From the NCBI GenBank assembly GCA_018417955.1, contig JACTVC010000012.1:1178001-1242000 (forward strand): a stretch of 64,000 bases of DNA. The letters run 5' to 3'. Position 1 is the stretch's first letter, and each line of letters starts with the position of its first letter. The notes under the pieces were generated by a model, which had not been told where the DNA came from, did no database searches, and saw nothing but the letters and a program-made list of their open reading frames with translations. Below, in pieces: positions 9,833 to 19,233 of the stretch. The position numbers and the translations under genes were made by a program. This DNA is from Laccaria trichodermophora. Lineage: Eukaryota > Basidiomycota > Agaricomycetes > Agaricales > Hydnangiaceae.

Positions 9833-10560
9833 TGTGAAGATAAAGGCTCACAGGGTCAAGGATGGTCAAGGACGATGACAAAGGTGACAAGTCATTACAA
9901 GCAAAGGCAAACATAGTGGCCTTATTTTGTTTTGTTTGACGAGGGTATCACTGTACAAGCTCGACAACCAGTCGACAACGATACAGACCTTTTTTTCAGG
10001 TTTACGCAGGGTTTTCACTATGCTCCAACGTGCCTTTGCTTATCTTTCATCTGGCTCCCTCTTAATCCCTGAATGATTTCATTTCTGGCTGTCACCACGG
10101 TGGCTTAACGAACGCTCGCCAAGTCTAAGAGCCTCGCTAATGCGATACTTTATCTGGGATATGTATGAGAGAGATCCGAGGGGTGCTGCAAAACGACGCA
10201 ATACTAGCGCTTAACTCCGAATACAACATGTCTCACGGCGGAGGTTGACACCCAACTTCAAGACCCACATCGTAGCTGAATCGCTGAATTGGGCAGTGCG
10301 CTCCAGAATCCGACCAAGAGACCGCTCTACTCTGAACCTCAGACGACAGTTTCACCATAAAACTGAATCTCTTCCGCCACCTGGAACTCAGGTTCAACAT
10401 CATCAATCGCAGCCGTCCGCTATAATCCCTCAGTACTAAAAAGGATCATGTCTGCGCGAATTTTGCCATTCCCAGATAAGACTTCAGCGTTTTTTGTGAC
10501 TCCCATGTGGCGGTATTTAGTGTCTGGGAGATCGTTACCCTATTCATCTGTCTTTCCGAG
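9833..10560. other. Divergent promoter region KIN17 / HAK transporter
   Basis: About 730 bp between two divergently transcribed genes. Short ORFs inside show no family signal. An upstream ATG at 10447 could belong to a short first exon of the transporter, spliced near 10511-10560, but this is unproven. Confidence 0.4.
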
Positions 10561-13500
10561 ATGACCTCTCTCTCAACTCTGGAAAACGGGCTCAACCTCA
10601 AGCGTCGAGCAGTGAGTCTCAGCGGGTGGGCGCTCATTTCGCTCAGCTTTCAGACACTTGGTCAGCCGCAGTTCTCCTTTCTGCAATTCATGTCTTCTCA
10701 GACGTAAAGTTAGGGATCATCTACTCCGATATTGGAACGTCGCCTCTTTATGTACTTAACGGCATATGGCCCGCCTCTGGACCTCTCCCATCTGAAGAGG
10801 ATATCATTGGTGGTATCAGCGCCATCATTTGGTCGCTCACGCTGCTTCCCCTTCTCAAATACGTACGGCAGCCTCGTTGCTCCCCTTGGCATCTACTTAA
10901 TCTTCAGCTTAGGTCTTCGTCTCTCTGTATTTCGGAACTCAAGAAGGTTCTGGTCATCACACAGGTTCTTCTATTTGCTGGCTGACCCTTCACCATAGGA
11001 GAAGGAGGTTCTTTCGCCTTATACCAGGGTTTGTATCCGCCCGCGGACAAGAACCATGACGAGGATCGGACTCTCACCGGAGACACCACCCTTGGACCAG
11101 AAAAGCCAGCACATACTTTGAAGGAAAAGGCTCGTTGGCCACTGTTAATATGGGTAATGTTTTCATTTGAAAATTTCTGCGCGTTTCTGACTGGCGTGGC
11201 AGTGTTTATTTGGAACTTCGTACGTGAACCTGTGTCCAGCACGTATCATGTTCTGGAATTGACTTCACACTGGCAGGCTGACGATGGCCGACGGTATTTT
11301 CACACCGGCCGTTTCAGTCACAAGTGCTGTTGGGGGTATAGCCGTCGCCAAGGCTTCCGTCACCAATGACATTATACCCATTTCTATCGTAAATTCCGCC
11401 GTTTATCTTCTCATCGCCTTTTTTAATAACAGTTTAGGTTTTCCTTTTTGCGTTGTTCGCTGTGCAACAATTTGGAACACATCGTCTGGCATTTCTCTTC
11501 GCTCCTAGTACGTCGCCCGTAGAGCTCTTGGGAGAAAATAATTGTTTAAAGATACGCAGTCTCGTTCCTATGGTTCCTCCTTCTAATTGGAACTGGAATT
11601 GCCAATGTTATCACTCACCCCGGAATATTTCGCGCTTTCGATCCTTCTCGCGCGGTAATGCGTAAGTTGCCAATGTTTCTTCAACGCTATCGGATCGCTA
11701 AGGCTGCTCCAATAAGTCTTTGTCCGCACAAAGAACTATGACCTACTTGCTGGTGTTCTTCTTGCCATCACCGGATGTGAAGCCATGTTCGCAAAGTTCG
11801 TCCTCAGCGTTTTGTCACGTCAGTTGAAATATGCTGACCTCTCTTCCACTGTTAGTCTCGGGCAGTTCAACGCGACCTCGATCAGGGTCTGCACTTTTTT
11901 TGCGTCTATCCGCCTAAATTGACATTCCATCAGCTTTCCTTCTGCTTCTTCACATACCCCGCTCTTGTACTAGCATACCTCGGCCAAGGTGCCCGTTTGA
12001 TCAGGGACGGTGAAGCGGTCTTTTCCAATGTTTTCTATAACACCATCCCAGGACCCGTCAACGGACCTCTATTTTGGTTGGTGTAAACGCCATTTTTCGC
12101 TCGTGTCTGTTCTCATCGTCTTTCTAGGATCATGTTCGTATTTGCCATTCTGGCGACAGTATGTAAAAGATCATCGAACACATGCAACATTTGCTGACCT
12201 TTTCCAGCTCATCGCATCTCAGGCCTTAATCACTGCGACATTCAGTCTCGTCCAGCAGGTCATTAATTCAAAGGCCTTCCCCCCTCTCCGCATGCTCTAC
12301 ACGTCCGAAACCATACAAGGCCAAGTTTATATCCCAGCCGTTAATTGGGCGCTCATGATTGCAACTATCGTCGTGGTCGCGGCGTTTTCAAATCTGGCCA
12401 ACTTGACAAACGCTTATGGTTTTGCGGTGGCGACTGTGATGTTTTCAACAAGCTTGCTTTTAGGAATTCAGATGTATTACGTCAAACATTGGCCAATGAT
12501 TGTTGGAATCGGATATTTCCTCATATTTGGGTTCTTTGACGGTATGTCGCTCTGTCTGTATATCTGAGATAATCACCTAAGGCCACCTACAGGGCTCTTC
12601 TGGGGTGCTGCGTTAAAGAAGGTTCCCCATGGTGCCTGGGTGCCATTGACTATCGGCGTTGTTCTGTAAGTCGATGAAATTAGCTCTGTATCTTGACGTT
12701 TACTCACTGTTTGAACAGTCTCTTGATAATGACTCTCTGGGTCTGGGCCAAGGTAAGCTTTTTTAGCTTTTTTCATCACATTCATCTAAAGAATGCAACA
12801 GGGTTTGGAGGACAAGTTCGACGGTGCAAACCGCATGAACTTGAGACATTTTATACGTCCAGATGAGAAGGCATCTGAAGCCAATTACGACGAAGATGGA
12901 GAAGAGCTGGATCCTGGACTCCCGCCCTATTTCTACCTTCCCAGTCAGGCAGAAAAGGCTGCGGGCGAGAAGATGGTAGAGGAGAGGAGGATGTTGCAAC
13001 GTATTCCTACCTGTGCTGTCTTCCATAAGATTGCTTCAGGAAAGGGAGTTCCTCACACTTTTATTGGTACGTGCCGCATTATTTTCATAATAGAAACCAA
13101 CTTATCAGTTGTGGGTAGGCTTCGTCCGTCAATGGCCGGCTCTTCCACGCGTCGTCGTACGTCTATTCCACGGCTGATTTTAGATTCACTGATATAACAA
13201 GGAAGTAGATTTTCCTTTCTGTGTGTATCGTCCCGACGAATCGTGTCCCCGTTGAAGACCGCTATGTTGTGAGCAAGGTCCGGACTGTCGAAGGTACATT
13301 TACCTGACTCTCCGCTCAGAGGATACCACAATAAGACTTGATTTTTAGGCTTCTATGGTGTATCGTATTACCTTGGATTCCGTGATGATTTTGATGTTCA
13401 GGTGCATCCTTGTCTGGTTTTCGTCCTAGACACTATCTCACCCCTTCCAAGGTACAAGATCTCGTAGCCAAGATCATCGAACTTGAGAGAGCAACTAATC

Positions 13501-13986
13501 CTCGGGCGGAGACCATTATCGGAGAGATTCTTGCCGTAACAAAGACTGCGACTCACATGTTTGTTCATTCCTCCCGCCTATTGAAAGCTGGCCTGAAACT
13601 TTTCCAAGTGCGCCACATTATCATGTCGTTTCTAAAAAGGTGGAGGGTGGTCTTCTGTCCCCAATATCCAACTACATCAGACGATTTTTTGTTGAGGGCG
13701 TGTATCGCCGTTTGGGTGAGTCCGTAGTTTTAAAGATGGGACCGTCTCTCACTTTCGGCGAACAGCGACGATGTTCCCGGAAACGGCGAATTGGCTCACC
13801 TCTGCAGACGAGTACGTATTTGTTTTTGGAGCAGTACTCTTGGCAGCTCATCCCAAGTTCTTCCAGGATTATTCATGTCGGAATCAATGCTGTAATTTAG
13901 ACATCTTTTCTTTTGGGCCTGAGTGCAAAACATCTGTGTTCTATCAACATCTACCATTTGTACCTCGTGAACAATTACATTCATGA
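10561..13986 (+). CDS. HAK/KUP-family high-affinity potassium transporter
   Basis: Plasma-membrane K+ (proton-coupled) uptake system of about 800 aa with roughly 20 exons. The N-terminus has LKRRAVSLSGWALISLSFQT, then the family signature GIIYSDIGTSPLYVLNG, followed by about a dozen membrane helices (PISIVFLFALFAVQQFGTH, WALMIATIVVVAAFSNLANL). The C-terminal cytosolic part includes PTCAVFHKIASGKGVPH and RVPVEDRYVVSKV. A 17-nt micro-exon (11203-11219) is required to give the conserved WCLFGTSLTMADG stretch of the family. Representative exons: 10561-10660, 10714-10862, 10913-10946, 10999-11153, 11203-11219, 11277-11388, 11438 onward. The exact start (10561 or an upstream exon) and the last ~25 residues are the least certain parts. 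HAK genes occur patchily among fungi. Confidence 0.88.
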
Positions 13987-14118
13987 AAGTGACTTTTAGA
14001 AGCGTCGATATGTAGTTTTTAGAGTTGAGGGCGGAACAACAGTATGTGGCTGTGTGGCGATCATGATCAATTTGATTTGATTTTCTACCGTTTATCTTTC
14101 TACTACCAGCTGAGCACA

Positions 14119-15388
14119 ATGTCCTCCACCTCGACGACGAAAAACTTCTCATTACACGGCAAGGGCCTTAAGCTCAACACAAGAGCCGATATTGAACCAT
14201 ACTTAAAGGACGTAGATCCGACGATAATCGAGGAAATTCACTTTGGGGGCAATACACTCGGCGTCGACGCGTCTCAAGCGCTAGCAGAGTTCCTGGATAA
14301 AACCCAGGTGCTCAAGGTGAGTTTCTACGCCGATTTTTCGCCAAGATTCTTGGCTAATATATAAAGCACTTGCTCAGGTCGCAGATTTTGCTGATATCTT
14401 CACCGGTCGTCTGATCTCTGAAATTCCACTCGCGCTTTCCGCGATCTGCGATGCTCTCAAAGACAAAATCTCTCTCATCGAGCTCAACTTGAGTGACAAC
14501 GCTTTTGGTGGACGATCCGTTGATCCAATCGTCCCCTTCCTTACACATAATCGCAGCTTCCAAATCCTCAAGCTGAACAACAACGGCTTGGGTCCCGCGG
14601 GTGGCTCAGTTATTGCAGAAGCGTTGGTCGAGTCAGCGAGGCTTAGTAAAGCGGAGGGGAAGACCTCGAATTTGCGAACGGTCATCTGTGGTCGGAATCG
14701 GTTGGAGAATGGGTCAGCGTCAGCGTGGGCAGAGGCGTTCGCGGCGCATGGCACGCTTGTGGAAGTTCGGATGCCGCAGAATGGGATCAGGATGGAGGGT
14801 GTCACTGCTCTGGCGCGTGGGTTGGCTAAGAATCCCCACTTACAACATATCGATCTGCAAGATAATACGTTCACCGCCGATGGCGAGCTGACTGGTCTGG
14901 AAGCTTGGACGGAGGCGTTGCCGTCATGGCTAGACCTTCATACCCTCAACCTCTCCGATTGTGTACTTTCTGCGGAGGGTGAGGTCCCGATCCTGGTGAC
15001 TAGCCTCACGACGGGATCGAATCCCAAGTTGCACACACTGCAGCTGCAGAATAACAACCTGGAAACCAAAACCTTCTCGCTGCTTGCTCAGACGATCTCC
15101 ACTCATCTCACGAGTCTGATGAGACTTGAGCTGCAGTGGAATGAGGTGGAAGATGATGACGAGCACCTAGAGACTATTGCTTTGAGTCTTAAGCAGAGGG
15201 GTGGGAAGTTATTCGCGACTGACGAAGACGAGGAGGAGGAAGAGGAGGAAGAGGAGGAGGAAGAGGAAGAGGAAGTGAAGGAGCAGGCCGAGGAACAGGC
15301 GAAAGAGTCTGCAAAAGTGGATACATCCGCCGACGACCTGGCAGACCTCTTCAACAAGGTCAAGATCGACGACCCTGCCACCGCCTAA
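14119..15388 (+). CDS. rna1: Ran GTPase-activating protein (RanGAP/Rna1)
   Basis: Cytosolic activator of Ran GTP hydrolysis, needed for nuclear transport direction and spindle function. Two exons, 14119-14316 and 14378-15388, give 402 aa, close to fission yeast Rna1 (386 aa). It starts MSSTSTTKNFSLHGKGLKLN. A run of leucine-rich repeats follows, with repeats such as LIELNLSDNAFGG, ILKLNNNGLGPAGG, HIDLQDNTFT and TLQLQNNNLETK. The usual acidic tail is a near-pure Glu run (DNA 15228-15285 made of GAG/GAA) and ends KVKIDDPATA. No C-terminal SUMO-target domain of the vertebrate kind is present, as in other fungi. The GAG/GAA tract makes a poly-Ser frame on the other strand that should be ignored. 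Confidence 0.93.
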
Positions 15389-15439
15389 TTTCTCTCATCC
15401 ATCTCGCCTTTCTTGGGACACCACATATACCAGACACAT

Positions 15440-15600
15440 CTGATCCTCACCATTGGAAAACGTAGAAACTAAAGTACATATCAATACAGGAGACCAACTT
15501 CCAAGTGACCTTCAGCGAACATTGCTAACTGACCACTTTCAACCTTCGACGTCCCCTCCTTCGGACTGCTCCCAGATTCCGCTTCGACGTTAAAAGATCC
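15440..15600 (-). pseudogene. Broken copy of the 3' end of the SAC3-type gene
   Basis: The stretch about 15463-15600 is a diverged copy of 23077-23220, which holds the last ~35 codons, stop and 3' flank of the SAC3/GANP gene on the minus strand. Shared segments include GGGAGCAGTCCGAAGGAGG versus GGGAGCAGTGCGGAGGAGG, TTCGCTGAAGGT at the stop codon, and GGTCTCCTGTATTGATATG versus GGTCTCTTGTATTGATATG in the 3' flank. The coding part has indels and substitutions that disturb the frame, and no upstream portion is present. It lies just beyond the 3' end of the PD-(D/E)XK-like gene. Confidence 0.6.
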
Positions 15601-15769
15601 TGCGACGTTGATGGCTCAGAGTTCAATATATCATGGAGTAAGTAGCCTCTTAAAAAAGAGTTCGAGACTCTTTCTCCCAGTTCCTTACTAAAGGCGCGCA
15701 CATCAGTGGCTTGAATTACAAAATGTTTAGGGCTTTGGGAGCATTACTTTTCATTGATTTAGTGTACTT

Positions 15770-16712
15770 CTAGCAAATGATACAAAGAACTGGTAATTTT
15801 CCAACAGAACTCTTTCCTTCGGTACACATCATTCCTTTAAAAAATGTGAGATGCAACTTTTTCCCGCTGGCAAAAAGACGTACTATGATTGCCTTGAGGG
15901 CTTCGAGGCACTGGAAAACAGAACGCCGATTGGCCAGCGGATGCATTCCTTCTGCACTATACAGTTCCTGGTTCGGGACAGGTGGTATAAACCTCAGGAC
16001 CGTTGTTTCTTCCTGTGGATAGGCCAAAGCGGCGACGGCATCGACAAGTGCTGTCGTAACATGAACACGATAAAAGATGGGTGCAGTGCAATTCATGACG
16101 ATAGCACAGATGTCCTTAGCCGGGAGGCGTCGCAAACCTGCTTTCACGCGTCTGCAGTTGTTGTGGTGAAATACGACGATTGCCTTTGCGATGACTTGTG
16201 CTTCGGGATCTTGGTTTGGGTGCTGACGATGGTGCAGTCAGCCACAGAAATGTATGATCCAAACAACTCACCTTGTCCTCGTGAACAATCAAGAGATACT
16301 CATGAAGTTCATCAACAGTTTTCAAGAACAGATCGATCTTCGCAATAATGCGCTGGCCAGCCATGAGAAAGGGAAGCTTTGCCCAGAGTCCGACCAGGCT
16401 AGTTCTGATGGTGTCATATTCCAAGAGATTCAAAAGGAACAGAATAAAATCAAGGCGGGAAAACGGGGCTTCTACTGGGAGCGGGCCTTCTGCGTCACGT
16501 TTATAGGCGAAGAATAGACGGTCGTTCTTGAGCAAAGTCCCAGGTGGTTTGTCAAGATTATTCAAAATCGTCGCAGAAGCCGTGGGCGGAGGGAGATGAG
16601 GGATATTGAAAAACGCCTCAACCCCAGCGTCCTCTACTCGAATGTTGAAAGCCAGGAGCTCGTTATCGGTCCACTGTGAAATGGGCTTAACAGATCTCTT
16701 GAGGTCGGCCAT
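15770..16712 (-). CDS. Basidiomycete-expanded protein with a PD-(D/E)XK nuclease-like signature
   Basis: Two exons (16712-16272 and 16222-15770; 49-nt intron GTGAGT...CGTCAG) give a 297-aa protein starting MADLKRSVKPISQWTDNE. I recognise it as a member of an unnamed family common and multi-copy in mushroom genomes. Landmarks are AFFNIPHLPPP, ILNNLDKPPG, LLNLLEYD, RIIAKIDLFL, YLLIVHEDK, APIFYRVHVTTALVDAVA, RFIPPVPNQELYSAEGM and PLANRRSVFQCLEALKAIIV. The order Asp (AKIDLF) then E-D-K about 15 residues later in a beta-strand context resembles the PD-(D/E)XK nuclease core. No function is established. A second, truncated copy lies at 2817-3027. No signal peptide or membrane segment is seen. The nuclease reading is inference; the gene call itself is firm. 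Confidence 0.75.
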
Positions 16713-16857
16713 GTTCGGTGAACTTCAAACAGTGAGAGTCAGTGTCCATGTCTCCTCATTTATTATTCATTTGAGACTTGGAGTCGTTGAAGAGCAGCCT
16801 CCTACCCATTCGTTGCGCCGTGGTTGAGTCATCTGAGGGGTGGATGCAATGTTTCAT
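16713..16857. promoter_or_regulatory. Short upstream region of the PD-(D/E)XK-like gene
   Basis: About 145 bp between the start codon at 16712 and the outer inverted-repeat end at 16858. Any distal promoter would lie within transposon-derived DNA. Confidence 0.35.
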
Positions 16858-16892
16858 CTAAGTGATTTAGGTAGATTAGTAATACTGATAAG

Positions 16893-17080
16893 AATGATCC
16901 GACATAACACCGACAACTTTAATCTGCACTGCACATAGTCTCGTCCCCATCCGTTGTAGGGAGTGCGGTCCGCCGGACCGTCGGAGATTCAAAATACACG
17001 ACAGAATACTCCCTACAACGTCTGGTGCATTTGGTAGGCAAAACCACCAGTCGAGTCACAGCGTGACAAACGGTAACATT
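16893..17080 (+). repeat. Left inverted arm of the inner element
   Basis: It begins AATGATCCGA, then CCGACAACTTTAATCTGC, and runs to GAGTCACAGCGTGACAAA. It is matched, reversed, by 17870-18066. Each arm itself contains a shorter palindrome: CCGTTGTAGGGAG ... CTCCCTACAACG flanks GGTCCGCCGGACC here. Confidence 0.7.
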
Positions 17081-17869
17081 ATGGCTGGTGCACTCAATCC
17101 GACTCTGAGGCTTGTGCCTTCGTTTTTGTCTTCTGTTCATCAACTACGAGTATAATCTGCGACAGATCGTCATCGGCACACTAAGATTTTTAGGTCATAA
17201 AGGTCTGAACGGAGGCAAGCTGCCTCCCCGCCCCCTGACGACACCCAGCCATTGCCTTCTTCCCTCTTCTGCTCCGAGCTACATTTCCGACGATGGTCCA
17301 AACACAACTCTCGCACCCTTTCTGGCTACGGGTCATCTCTGATTTCTGTAATTGTCAGCTGATTCCGTGCAACCGTTACGTGCTGGATGGTTGTTTACGT
17401 GGACTGCCAGTTGGAAGGTATGTTACACCACTAATCTCTCGAAAAAATGGTCAACTAACAAGTCCTTGACCAGGTCTCCATGCCAGCTTGACTTCAATGG
17501 CTTTACTCCCCGCACACATGTGTGAAGTCGAGTGAAACTGCAAGAGGAAACACATCAACGGCATTTCCCCGATCGACGATGGCTGGGTTGCTTGTGCACA
17601 CTGCCGTCATAACCTTCAACTAAAACACCAAACTTTCGTTCTCTTCAGGGCTGATGGCGAAGAGCAGATGGCGTGCATCAAGGCCCTAGTAGGCCGCCGT
17701 TCCCTCCAGTCAGACATCTTAAGCAACTTGTGGACCCCACGCGGCCCTTGCCTTCGAGCTGGCGTAGTACCAGTAACATATCTTACAATGTATTTATAAA
17801 AAAATATGGTTTCTAACGGGGTTTATGCTTGGAAACTGTGTCGATTTCTCGCTCCCTATGTGTGCAGTT

Positions 17870-18066
17870 GTTACATTTTGTCACGCTGTGACTCGACCGT
17901 AGGTTCGCCCTACCAACTGCACCAGACGTTGTGGAGAGTGTTCTGCAGTGTGTTTTCACACTCCGACGGTCCGGCGGGCCGCTCGCTCTCCACAACGGAT
18001 GGGCACGAGACTACACTGCACAGTGGTTGAGCAGATTAAAGTTGTCGGTAAATTCTCGGATCATTG
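17870..18066 (-). repeat. Right inverted arm of the inner element
   Basis: Reverse-complement partner of 16893-17080. It includes TTTGTCACGCTGTGACTCGA, CGTTGTGGAGAG, GACGGTCCGGCGGGCC and CTCTCCACAACG, and ends GCAGATTAAAGTTGTCGG ... GGATCATT. Divergence between arms is roughly 15-20% by eye. The 790 bp between the arms shows no gene. Confidence 0.7.
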
Positions 18067-18533
18067 TAATCTATGGCAACAGGGATCAGCCAGCTTCAAT
18101 ATCACGGCTAAAACCGATATTTGTACACTGCCGACTGATATGCCGAAGCTAATTATAACTACTCACAATTTAATATTGATATTGTCCATCAAATATTTTG
18201 TACTGTCACAATCAATTCACAATTTCCTATCGCGTTATCGCCAAAGTGAAAGCGCCGATTTGAGTTGTTTCTCTTACGATGTACATCTGGTATCTTCATT
18301 GAAATATATGGCAATAGGGAGTCAGCTTCAAAATCATGGCTAAGACCACACTGTCAATCAATATGCCAAAATTAATTATTGAATATAATACTGTTATTGC
18401 CGTTTTCGAAATAGTTGGCGCGGCCACAATCACGTCAAAACAAAGTCTCATATCTCCGTGAATCCTCGAACATGATTTCTCTGTAAATACTTATCATAGA
18501 GACATAATCATACTTACTCTATGATTCCAATGC

Positions 18534-18648
18534 AGTAAAAATTATACTTTTTTGTTAAGTATGCAAAGAGAAATTGATGCAGCAGTTAGTTGCCTAATTG
18601 CTGCATCGATTTCTCTTTGCCTACTCAATAGAAAAGTACAATTCTTAC
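18534..18648. repeat. Long hairpin (about 50-bp stem, 14-nt loop)
   Basis: The core arms 18563-18584 and 18599-18620 (GCAAAGAGAAATTGATGCAG...) pair over 22 bp with one G/T mismatch. Pairing continues outward, less perfectly, to about 18534 and 18648. It lies inside the inverted-repeat composite but is not centred on it, so it is a separate unit, perhaps a small nested foldback. Confidence 0.7.
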
Positions 18649-19233
18649 CGTGTTGGCATTGTAGAGTAGAAAATGTTTATTTTGCATAAAGACGTGTGAC
18701 AACCGAATTTGGAAGGGAAGTGATGGGGTGTCGTCACCTATAGTGCAGTTACGAGACCAGTACATACTCTTACACAAAATAAATTATGAGGCAACCTAGG
18801 TGCACATTATGCAATTCTAACTTGCCCAAAATTGCAGCTTTACATTTGGTATTGGCAGAGAAATCCTTGCAGCAGTCTCGGCACTGTCCATACCTACACT
18901 CCAGCAGCAGTGTGATGTAGTTTTCGTTTTCTCATAAAATAAATTATGGGGCAACCTAGAGCTCGCCGAGACCGTTCCAAAACACTATAAATTATGTCTC
19001 TACGATAAGTATCTACAGAGAAAATCGTGTTCGAGGATTCGCGGGCATTTGAGACTTTATTTTGATGTCAACTATTTCAAAAACAGCAATAAACAATATT
19101 ATATTACAAATACAATAATTAATTTCGGCATATTGATCGGCAGCGTACAAATATCGGTCTAAGCCGTGATTTTGAAGCTGGCTGGTCCCTGTTGCCATAG
19201 TAATCAACATTACTAATCTAACAAATCACTAGG

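Larger units (their letters stand above)
16858..19233. mobile_element. Composite of nested inverted-repeat (foldback/MITE-like) elements
   Basis: The outer ends are imperfect inverted repeats: CTAAGTGATTTAGGTAGATT at 16858 and following matches the reverse complement of 19208-19232. Inside lies a second element at about 16893-18066 whose arms (about 185-197 bp) are inverted copies of each other. A related sequence of 140-210 bp occurs three times: 18072-18215 and 18305-18515 in direct orientation, and 19008-19200 inverted. No transposase reading frame was found, so these are non-autonomous. The layout suggests one element inserted into another, separating the left outer arm (16858-16892 plus 18067 onward). 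Confidence 0.65.

Noticed and set aside
15103..15381. Poly-serine ORF on the minus strand
   Set aside because: Antisense reading of the GAG/GAA tract that encodes the acidic RanGAP tail.
16893..18066. CRISPR-like or tandem array
   Set aside because: The repeats are inverted arms and not regularly spaced direct repeats; the organism is eukaryotic.
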